The translations under genes were made by a program, and so were the position numbers. This document shows, piece by piece, positions 54,519 to 64,000 of a stretch of 64,000 nt of DNA; the first letter of the stretch is position 1, and every line of letters begins with the position of its first letter. This DNA comes from Tuctoria greenei (taxonomy: Eukaryota > Streptophyta > Magnoliopsida > Poales > Poaceae), in the NCBI GenBank assembly GCA_036927565.1, contig JAYESD010000010.1, forward strand, positions 116,218,866 to 116,282,865. Direction: 5' to 3'. The notes below the pieces were generated by a model. The model had not been told where the DNA came from, did no database searches, and was given only the letters and a program-made list of their open reading frames with translations.

Positions 54519-57369
54519 TGTGACGCCCGGTTCCGAAAACTGAACCAAGCTAACGCATATGTGTGCCCAGGATGTTCATCACACATACACGAGTGCAATC
54601 ACAAAAGAGTATACAGAAAGTTACCACAAGACAAGATTAATTAACCAAATTTTATTACACGAACTAGATTATCCTCGAATACAAGCTCTAATAAATATTA
54701 ATGACAAGTTCAACTAATGCAGCGGAAATAAACTAATTAAGCAACTAAAGCAACTATGCAGCATAAGCGACAGGGTATATATACGCAGCTCCAATCAACA
54801 CCACAGGCAAAGCTGACGGTAGACACGGCCTAGAACTCCGCATTATCACCATTAAACTCCCAATCCTGACCTGCAACTGTTGGGGGGGGGGGAATTGCAA
54901 GAGTGAGTACATGTCGTACTCAGCAAGTGTGGAAAGTATGACATGTGGCTGATTCAAATGACACCAATAATAATGGTAAAGTGCTGAAAAGAACATTAAA
55001 ACATTTGAAAAGCAATATAGTATAAGTATGTGAAGTAATCCCAACATAATCACGAGTAATACCATAATACCAAACTGAATTCATTACCATCATCAATAAG
55101 TCCAGATTTCACCATTGCCAATAACCATATTCAATACCAGAGATGAACTCATAACCAGCCATAACCATTACCAAACCATAACCATCCCAAATTCCAATTT
55201 GCCTCTAATCATGGAAGTTGTCCAGGCGCTCATAACCGGGAGCACGGCTATCATGATAGTTTTAATTAACACTCTGCAGAGTTTGTACCTCTTTACCCAC
55301 GTGTTCGTGATTTCATCACCCTTCCGCGACTAAGAACCTCCCTTATGCCCATGACCCGTCGGTCACATTACACACTTCCGTTGGTGTGTGGCCAAGAGAT
55401 CACAAAATAGCCTTTACAAAGGGATTACTAGCCTATTTAGACCCCACTGAGGTTTCACCGGTGGCGATGTCTCCCACAGAGCACATCTTCAACCAAGGGC
55501 CCCCTCTTGAGCCATTCGGATCCCAGGGTAGTCCCACCAATCATCAACAAACCCAATCCGACTACCCCTTCCCCGAGCATCCACAATGGTCCAAACAGCA
55601 CTAGCAAAGCCCTAATTAATCAGCTACGCCGCACCCATACTTGGCCTCGTGGTGGCACTGTAGTCCTGGCTTATTCTCGCATGAACCGGTCCTTAGATCT
55701 AAAGCAAGCAAACCACCATAACATCCAACCCATCTACATACCAGGCTTGCTTAGATCATCCATTACCATACCATGTTTAACCAGTTCATGTTAACCATAA
55801 TCTCATCCATGCATAATTAAATTGAGTGATATAGTTGTTTCCCATCCCAGTTGATTAAGCGAAGCAAAAAGGTAAAAACCCTTCCCGACTCTCTACCATA
55901 AATTCCAGGTGACAAGGGTGGTTTAGCAAATCTAGTAAACTTCCTACCATAGGATTTACCATCAATTTGACACAAGCATGCAGTTTTGCAAACAAAACAT
56001 TTATTTTAAAAACAGGATCAATATGCTTCAAGGACACTTGCCTTGCTCTTGCTGTTGATTAGGGTCAAAGCCTTCAAACTCTTGATGTTGTAGATCCTCC
56101 GTGGCACTCTCTAGCGCAAATCCGTCTAATCCACACAATAAACATACAAAACAAGAAACACAATCAAAGAGTGCACAAATATTACTCAATATGACATGAC
56201 ATGCATGATTGATGCAATGCAAGGTAGAACTTGTTACTAGATTGCTTTTAATGATCACTAACTAGCTCTGATAGATTTTAACAAGTTTATACAGGTTTGG
56301 GGTCGATTAGATCAAATTTTAGAATTAATTCAACACAATTTAACCAGAAAGATCGGACTAGTCCGCTAGGTACCGGATAAGTCCGCACTTGACGAGATCA
56401 GCAGGTTAGGGTTTTCTAGATCGACGTGAATTTGGAGATTAGGGGTTGAATTCACGTAAGGAAAAGAGAATAGGAGATATACCAGGTGTTTAGAACTCCA
56501 ATGAACCAAGAAACTTGGAGGTAACACTTGGATCTTGATGATCTAGGGTTGGTGATGAACTTGGAGATGAATTGGTGGTGAAGGACGAAACTTGGTGGAG
56601 ATCTTGATCCTCCTTCGTTTCCTCCTCTTATTCTTCTTGCTTGGGATCTCCTCCTCCCTCCTTGATGGTGGCTCCCCACGAACTAGGGTTTGGGTGGGTG
56701 GAAAAGTGGCAAATAGATGTCAAACCAAGGGGTGGGGTTGTTTATATAGGGGTGGAGGCTAGGGTTAGATGGATTTCGAGTTTTGGGATGAGTAGAGGCC
56801 GGTTTAGAGTCCCACATGGGCTCTAAAAGAGTTGGGCACGACGTCCCTAGGCCCACTTAACGTGAAACCCAAGAAACAAGTCGTAAAACAAAAGGTCAAT
56901 CTCGGAGTCACGAAATATTGGACAAGTCCGAACAGGACCGGACTAGTCCGAAGTCGTCTAGAGAGAAAATCGGACAAGTCTGGCCTAAAATCGGACAAGT
57001 CCGATCTTAGTCAGAAAGGAAAACGGACAAGTCCGCTGGAACACCGGACTAGTCTGGAAAAGTCCAGGGACTTAGCAAATTTTCAAGGATTCATGGAATA
57101 CCGGACTAGTCCGCACAAAATCGAACAAGTCCGAAGTTGTCCAGAGGCAAATATCGGACTAATCCGCAGCAAAAACGGACAAGTCCATTTTTAGACAGAG
57201 AGAAATCGGACTAGTCCTCAGCAAAACCGGACTAGTCCGCACTTTCCTACATTTTTAAGTGCGGTTTTGTTCCAAATCAATTTTAAACTTGTTCCTCTTG
57301 TTATGGGTTAATGTTAAACATGTATATGAGTGTATGCAAGGCACGATGCATGAAAATGAGGGTGTTACA
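54519..57369 (-). repeat. Z 3' LTR
   Basis: 2851 bp; on the minus strand it starts TGTAACACCCTCATTTTC and ends CCGGGCGTCACA. TATA box TATATAAA (minus) at 56741-56748. An array of CGGACTAGTCCG / CGGACTTGTCCG palindromes lies upstream of it (56920-57240, with two more at 56354 and 56378). An 11-C run sits in the R-U5 part (54883-54893, G on the plus strand). Confidence 0.93.
56920..57242 (-). repeat. Palindromic motif array in Z U3
   Basis: About a dozen copies of the 12-bp palindrome CGGACTAGTCCG or its variant CGGACAAGTCCG (minus: CGGACTTGTCCG), spaced about 18-40 bp. Located about 170-500 bp upstream of the TATA box in element orientation. X and W have the same array. Confidence 0.88.
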
Positions 57370-57386
57370 AACCTACCCCCCTTAAA
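57370..57386 (-). promoter_or_regulatory. Z polypurine tract
   Basis: On the minus strand TTTAAGGGGGGTAGGTT abuts the LTR start TGTAACACCC. Confidence 0.85.
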
Positions 57387-57389
57387 ATG

Positions 57390-60205
57390 AATCTCGCCCT
57401 CGAGATTCGACGCGGAAGAGAAGAGATAGGGAAATTCCTTCTTGAGATTATCTTCTAATTCCCACGTCGCTTCTTTTTATGTGTGGTGCTTCCATTGAAC
57501 TTTACACCATCTAATGACCTTGTTCCTTGTGACTCTCTCCTTGGTTTCCAAGATTTTGACCGGTTGCTCGGCATACGTCAAATCTTCCTCTAGTTCCAAT
57601 TCTTCCATTGGCACTTGATCTTCCGGTACCCTGAGACACTTCTTGAGTTGGGAAACATGAAACACATCATGTACGTCTGAAAGATGAGCTGGCATCTCCA
57701 ACTTATATGCTACTTCTCCTCTTTTATCCAAAATCTTGAATGGTCCAATATAACGAGGTGCAAGCTTGCCTCTTATGTTAAACCTCTTATGACCTCTCAT
57801 TGGTGACACCTTGAGGTAAACAAAATCTCCTATTTCAAAGGCTAATTTCCTTCTCCTATTATCCGCATAGCCTTTTTGCCTTGATTGGGCAGCCCTCAAG
57901 TTTCCACGAATTATTTGGACTTGCTTTTCGGCTTCTTGCAACACGTCCGGACCAAACACTTGAGTTTCTCCTGCCTCATTCCAGAATAAAGGTGTCCTAC
58001 ACTTCCTCCCATAAAGCGCTTCATATGGTGACATTTTCAAGCTTGCTTGATAACTATTGTTGTATGAAAATTCTGCGTATGGCAAGCTTTTGTCCCAACT
58101 TTTTCCATGCTTTAAAGCACAAGCTCTTAACATGTCCTCCAAGATCTGATTGGTCCTCTCGGTTTGTCCATCCGTTTGAGGATGATATGCTGAACTAAAA
58201 TTCAACCTCGTTCCCAAAGCTTCATGCAATTTTTGCCAAAATCTGGAGGTAAATTGAGAACCTCTATCCGAGACTATCTTCTTAGGGACTCCATGTCGAC
58301 ACACAATATGCTCCATGTATATTTCGGCCAATCGTGCAGCTGTATACTTGGTATTCACAGGGACAAAATGAGGTGACTTGGTTAAGCGATCCACAATTAC
58401 CCAAATTGAGTCATACCCGGACTGAGTACGTGGTAACCCAACTATGAAGTCCATACCAATTTCTTCCCACTTCCATTCCGGAATCTTCAACGGTTGCAAT
58501 AATCCGGCTGGCCTTTGATGTTCCGCCTTGACTCGTTGGCACACATCACATAATGCTACATATTCAGCTATGTCCCTTTTCATGCTATCCCACCAATAGC
58601 AAGTCCTCAAGTCCTTGTACATCTTTGTACAACCGGGGTGAATCGAGTAAGGCGAGTCATGTGCCTCCTTTAATATTTTCTCCCGAATATGCTTTACATT
58701 AGGCACAACGATCCTCTTTCCAAGCCATAAGGTATCATGTTCATCCTTGTCAAATCTGAATTCTCTCCCTTCTTCGGTTCTTTCCTTGATTTCCTTGATC
58801 TCCTCATCCGTGGTTTGTGCTTCTCGAATTTCTTGCTCCAAGGTTGGGTTTAACTCTATCATCTCCATCTCGTTTACAAACCCGAGGTTCAACCATTCAA
58901 ACTCCTTACATAACTCGGACGGCAACTCTCGAACTGTAAGTTGATGGCTTACTCCTTTCCGACTCAAGGCATCGGCCACTACATTGGCTTTTCCCGGATG
59001 ATAGTTGATTCCCACATCATAATCCTTGATGAGCTCCAACCATCTTTGTTGCCTCAAATTCAGGTCTGTCTGTGTGAAAATATACTTCAAACTCTTATGA
59101 TCCGTGTAAATTTCACACCTATGTCCAAGAATATAGTGTCTCCAAATCTTCAATGCATGTACCACGGCTGCTAGTTCAAGATCATGCGTGGGGTAATTCT
59201 GCTCATGTTTCTTCAATTGTCTCGACGCATAGGCGACCACTTGACCTTCTTGCATCAACACACATCCAAGCCCTTGTCTTGATGCATCACAATAGATGTC
59301 GAAACTCTTGCTTACATCCGGCAATACCAAAACTGGGGCTGTTGTCAATCGCTTTTTCAACTCCTCAAAACTCCCTTGACAAGCTTGAGTCCATTGGAAT
59401 GCCTTTCCCTTCATTAGCAACTCCGTCATAGGCTTGGCTATCTTGGAAAAGTCCTTGATGAATCGACGGTAATATCCAGCCATCCCAAGAAAACTCCGAA
59501 TTTCCTTGACACTCTGTGGCGGTTCCCACTTAAGCACATCTCTCACCTTCCCTGGGTCAACTGATACTCCTCCTCCTGAGATTATATGACCCAAAAATAG
59601 CACCTCTTTCAACCAAAACCGGCACTTGTTGAACTTGGCATACAATTGATGCTCCCTCAATTTCTGCAACGTAAGCCTCAAGTGTTCCTCATGTTCCTTC
59701 TCATTCCTCGAGTAGATCATAATATCATCAATAAATACCACAACGAACTTATCTAAGTACTCCATGAAGACCTTATTCATGAGGTACATAAAGTAGGCAG
59801 GCGCATTTGTCAATCCAAAAGACATCACAGTGTACTCATAAGATCCATACCGTGTCCTAAAAGCTGTCTTGGGTATATCCGATGGTCTAATCTTCATTTG
59901 AAAGTAACCTGACCTCAAATCAATCTTGGAAAACACACAGGCACCTTTCATCTGATCAAACAAATCCTCTATACGGGGCAAGGTATACTTGTTCTTGATT
60001 GTTACCTCGTTGAGAGCTCGGTAATCCACGCACATCCTTTGGGATCCATCATTCTTGTCCACGAATAGAACGGGCGCTCCCCAAGGTGAAGAGCTAGGGC
60101 GAATAAAACCCTTCTCTAATTGCTCTTGAATTTGTTTCTTGAGCTCCGCTAATTCCATAGGAGGCATCCTATACGGCCTCTTAGTTATAGGTGCAGTTCC
60201 AGGTA
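57390..60205 (-). CDS. Z polymerase: reverse transcriptase, RNase H, integrase, chromodomain
   Basis: An open 896-codon frame (60167-57477 from the first Met) of a Tekay/Del polyprotein. RT: DYRALN 48-53 and the catalytic FIDD at 145-148. RNase H: YCDAS (D294), E331, YTDHKS (D356), D399. Integrase: H503, H510, C540 and C543 of the zinc finger, then the D573, D634, E670 triad (GMDF, SDRG, TDGQTERTN). C-terminal chromodomain-type RNKVIRWCKVQWKHHT, then a TAA at about 57477, after which KEATWELEDNLKKEFPYLF continues in frame to about 57400. All catalytic residues are present. The single stop removes half of the chromodomain. Upstream a one-base loss near 60207 separates it from the protease frame. 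Confidence 0.93.
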
Positions 60206-61930
60206 TTAATCAATAACAAACTCAATGTCTCGATCGGGTGGCATACCTGGCAACTCGTCCGGAAAAACATCCAAAAATTCACACACCACCGGAATCTCCT
60301 CAATTGCGACACCGTCCATATGATTCAGCTCTAATTGCTTCGGTGCATGTTGGGTCGCTTCAAATCCTACGGTGATCCCTTCTTCATTAGTCAACTTCAC
60401 CGTCTTTGTGGCACATTCAATAACTCCATTGTGCTTCCTCAACCAGTCCATACCAAGTATAATATGCAACCCTTGAGAATCTAAAACAATGAGGTTGGCG
60501 GAGAAGTCTACCCCCCTTATTCTAAGACTTACTTTTGGACATACTATATTTGTCCTCATCTCTCCTCCAGGAGACTTAACCAACAGAGTAAACTTCATAT
60601 GAGAGATAGGCAAACTATACTTGGCAACATACTTCGATGCAATGAATGAATGCGATGCTCCAGAATCAAATAACATAGTCGCGGGGTTGGAGTTGGCGAG
60701 AAACATACCAATGACCACATCATCTGCTTGTTGAGCATCCTCCGTAGAGACATGGTTCACGTTGCCACGAGCAAAATTCTGCTGTCCACGGCTTCCTTGT
60801 TGTTGTCCTCCATTAGGTCTTGGGTTTTGCCTCGGTGCATTGCTTCCTTGACCAAGGCCCGACTTAGGACATTGATGCGCAAAGTGTCCAGCTTCTCCAC
60901 AGGTATAGCACTTCTTAACTCCACCAGAATTATTGGGACGAGCTTGGTTTTGAGCATTTGCAGCAGGAAAACTAGCACGAGGCTAATAAGGCATTGGAGG
61001 CCTAGGTGCTTGCATAACAGGGCTCTGCTGCACAAACTGAGTTGGGCGCGGTGCATAACCAGGGCGCTGAGTAGGAATAGAGGAGCTGTAATGAGGCGCA
61101 TTGGGCGGCGCAAAGCGAGGGCGCACATTACTTCCTTGTTGCTGTCCTTGATATGGCGCCTTCCTCTTGATTTCTTTCTCCATCTCACGGATCTTGTTCT
61201 CAACCACAATTGCCTTGTCCACAAGCTTCTGGAAATTGACATAATCACAGTTGAGCAATTGTACTTGGATCGTATTGTTCAATCCCCTCATGAACAAGTA
61301 TTGCTTCCGGCTGTCCCGGCTAACATCCTCAGGCGCATATCTTGAGAGTTGAGTGAACTTATTGAGATATTCACTCACGCTTGATCTTCCTTGCCTTAAA
61401 TTCTCAAATTCTTACCTCTTCAAGATCATAACACCCTCGGGCACGTAATGAGAACGAAAATTTTCCTTGAATTCGGCCCAAGTAATTCCCTCTTGGTTCT
61501 CATGAGCATTGCAATAAGAATCCCACCAATCCGCAGCTGCTCCAACTAGTTGATGTGAAGCAAACAAGACCTTCTCCCGGTCACTGCATTGGACAATAGC
61601 CAGCTTCTTCTCCACGGACTTGAGCCAATCGTCCGCATCCATAGGGTCTGCGGCTTGAGCAAAGGTTGGCGGCCTAGTCCTCATAAACTCTCCCAATCGG
61701 TTATGAGGAGGTGGGGGTGGCGGTGGAGGCATGTGGGGCTGATTGTTGATATTGCCAGCCTGCAGCTGTCCCATAGTCTGTATCATGGTCTGCATGAGCT
61801 GGTTTTGCATGGCCAATAGCTGCTCAATGTTGATAGCTCCCTGAGTAGATCCTTGTCCGATGTTGTTCTGAGGCACTCCATTGTTCTCCTCCTCATCATT
61901 GCCATCCCTATGGTTGCGAGTCCTCACCAT
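60206..61930 (-). pseudogene. Z gag-protease
   Basis: One frame from MVRTRNHRDGNDEEENNG (ATG 61930) to the protease end. Gag core: DDWLKSVEKKLAIVQCSDRE, LVGAAADWWDSYC, EYLNKFTQLSRYAPEDV; zinc knuckle CYTCGEAGHFAHQC (about 60869-60912); protease MLFDSGASHSFIASKYV (about 60640-60690) and LGMDWLRKHNG. Two stops interrupt it: TAA at about 61409 (CAA in X) and TAG at about 60980. The frame reaches RDIEFVID and stops at 60206 through a one-base deletion. Forms the particle and matures it in active relatives. Confidence 0.9.
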
Positions 61931-62200
61931 CTGAAGAAAAGCAATAGATGAGAATTAGAAAACGTCCCAACTATATGCATCAAGGGATATGAACTAAACA
62001 GCTAGTTACACTAGCCTAGGTGGACATGGCAATGCTAAGGCATCCCAAAAATCCTCTATTAAGCATACAAGCAAGCAATATATATAGCAAACAGCACTTC
62101 AAGCGAAAACACATCGATTCCTGAGTGCTCCTATGTGCTCTAAAGTGTCCATTCTATCTAGGCTGCATCCTACGGTCAACCTGTGGCTTTGATACCAATC
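61931..62200 (-). promoter_or_regulatory. Z leader and primer-binding site
   Basis: On the minus strand ATTGGTATCAAAGCCACAGG follows the 5' LTR (62181-62200). It matches the initiator-Met-tRNA site TGGTATCAGAGC with one G-to-A change. The remaining 250 bp is an untranslated leader shared with X and W. Confidence 0.8.
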
Positions 62201-64000
62201 TGTGACGTCCGGTTCCGAAAACTGAACCAAGCTAACGCATATGTGTGCCCAGGATGTTCATCACACATACACGAGTGCAATCACAAAAGAGTTTACAGAA
62301 AATTACCACAAGACAAGATTAATTAACCAAATTTTATTACACGAACTAGATTATCCTCGAATACAAGCTCTAATAAATATTAATGACAAGTTCAACTAAT
62401 GCAGCAGAAATAAACTAATTAAGCAACTAAAGCAACTATGCAGCATAAGCGACAAGGTATATATACGCAGCTCCAATCAACACCACAGGCAAAGCTGACG
62501 GTAGACACGGCCTAGAACTCCGCATTATCACCATTAAACTCCCAATCCTGACCTGCAACTGTTGGGGGGGGGGGAATTGCAAGAGTGAGTACATGTCGTA
62601 CTCAGCAAGTGTGGAAAGTATGACATGTGGCTGATTCAAATGACGCCAATAATAATGGTAAAGTGCTGAAAAGAACATTAAAACATTTGAAAAGCAATAT
62701 AGTATAAGTATGTGAAGTAATCCCAACATAATCACGAGTAATACCATAATACCAAACTGAATTCATTACCATCATCAATAAGTCCAGATTTCACCATTGC
62801 CAATAACCATATTCAATACCAGAGAAGAACTCATAACCAGCCATAACCATTACCAAACCATAACCATCCCAAATTCCAATTTTCCTCTAATCATGGAAGT
62901 TGTCCAGGCGCTCATAACTGGGAGCACGGCTATCATGATAGTTTTAATTAACACTCTGCGGAGTTTGTACCTCTTTACCCACGTGTTCGTGATTTCATCA
63001 CCCTTCAGCGACTAAGAACCTCCCTTATGCCCATGACCCGTCGGTCACATTACACACTTCCGTTGGTGTGTGGCCAAGAGATCACAAAATAGCCTTTACA
63101 AAGGGATTACTAGCCTATTTAGACCCCACTGAGGTTTCACCGGTGGCGATGTCTCCCACAGAGCACATCTTCAACCAAGGGCCCCCTCTTGAGCCATTCG
63201 GATCCCAGGGTAGTCCCACCAATCATCAACAAACCCAATCCGACTACCCCTTCCCCGAGCATCCACAATGGTCCAAACAGCACTAGCAAAGCCCTAATTA
63301 ATCAGCTACGCCGCACCCATACTTGGCCTCGTGGTGGCACTGTAGTCCTGGCTTATTCTCGCATGAACCGGTCCTTAGATCTAAAGCAAGCAAACCACCA
63401 TAACATCCAACCCATCCACATACCAAGCTTGCTTAGATCATCAATTACCATACCATGTTTAACCAGTTCATGTTAACCATAATCTCATCCATGCATAATT
63501 AAATTGAGTGATATAGTTGTTTCCCATCCCAGTTGATTAAGCGAAGCAAAAAGGTAAAAACCCTTCCCGACTCTCTACCATAAATTCCAGGTGACAAGGG
63601 TGGTTTAGCAAATCTAGTAAACTTCCTACCATAGGATTTACTATCAATTTGACACAAGCATGCAGTTTTGCAAACAAAACATTTATTTTAAAAACAGGAT
63701 CAATATGCTTCAAGGACACTTGCCTTGCTCTTGCTGTTGATTAGGGTCAAAGCCTTCAAACTCTTGATGTTGTAGATCCTCCGTGGCACTCTCTAGCGTA
63801 AATCCGTCTAATCCACACAATAAACATACAAAACAAGAAACACAATCAAAGAGTGCACAAATATTACTCAATATGACATGACATGCATGATTGATGCAAT
63901 GCAAGGTAGAACTTGTTACTAGATTGCTTTTAATGATCACTAACTAGCTCTGATAGATTTTAACAAGTTTATACAGGTTTGGGGTCGATTAGATCAAATT
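62201..64000 (-). repeat. Z 5' LTR, incomplete (runs off window)
   Basis: About 1800 bp matching 54519-56318 with about 16 substitutions and no visible indel. U3 and the palindromic array of this copy lie beyond the window. Confidence 0.95.

Larger units (their letters stand above)
54519..64000 (-). mobile_element. Z: Tekay/Del chromovirus, young and nearly intact
   Basis: Left (3') LTR 54519-57369, polypurine tract, pol with chromodomain, protease, gag, leader, primer-binding site, and right (5') LTR from 62201 to beyond the window. The LTR parts that can be compared (about 1.8 kb) differ at about 16 positions by eye, under 1%. Only four lesions were seen in the coding region: two stops in gag, one frameshift before RT and one stop in the chromodomain. 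Confidence 0.93.

Noticed and set aside
55115..55794. ORFs repeated at 62797-63476 (for example ITGSTAIMIVLINTL)
   Set aside because: They lie in the two Z LTRs, are short, and read against the element's sense; not coding.

Overview
The window is plant nuclear DNA, almost certainly from a grass (Poaceae). It is made almost entirely of LTR retrotransposons, nested or broken into one another, plus one CACTA (En/Spm) DNA transposon. The lineages are Sirevirus-type Copia, Athila-type Gypsy, Tekay/Del-type chromovirus Gypsy and a pol-less Gypsy family. I see no convincing host gene, no tRNA or rRNA gene, and no bacterial or organellar sequence. It reads as heterochromatic, gene-poor grass chromosome.

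Layout. (1) 1-122 and 23714-29219 are an old plus-strand Athila element (Athila-2), whose 5' LTR is split by the next element. (2) 123-23713 is a minus-strand Athila element (Athila-1), with LTRs at 123-1682 and 22157-23713 and a perfect 5-bp target duplication ACCAC. (3) Inside it lies a complete but internally deleted Sirevirus (SIRE-1, minus strand, 2807-13089, target duplication GTAGT). (4) Also inside it, 15746-21125 is a chimera of a Sirevirus-like LTR fragment and the 5' half of a Tekay element (X). (5) 29220-33162 is the 5' part of a second Tekay element (W). (6) 33163-39477 is a tandem array of a pol-less Gypsy family (U). (7) 39478-44968 is the 3' half of another Sirevirus (V, plus strand). 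(8) 44969-53591 is a CACTA transposon with TNP2-like and TNP1-like genes on the minus strand; only its 5' terminus is found. (9) 53592-54518 holds LTR fragments. (10) 54519 to the window end is a young, nearly intact Tekay element (Z, minus strand) whose right LTR runs off the window.

By-eye LTR divergence fits the nesting: Athila-1 pair about 10%, SIRE-1 pair about 3%, Z pair about 1%.

The most interesting signal is shared by two unrelated lineages. Both the Athila (Gypsy) and the Sirevirus (Copia) elements carry, between pol and the 3' LTR, an accessory ORF. In each case it is preceded by an internal segment built like that element's own LTR U3: the same short palindromic motifs, then a TATA-like box, then a leader. 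This looks like a self-promoted accessory-gene cassette. The two ORFs may share an Athila-ORF1-like fold, and neither shows envelope features such as a signal peptide or membrane anchor. All coding regions except the Z polymerase are pseudogenes.
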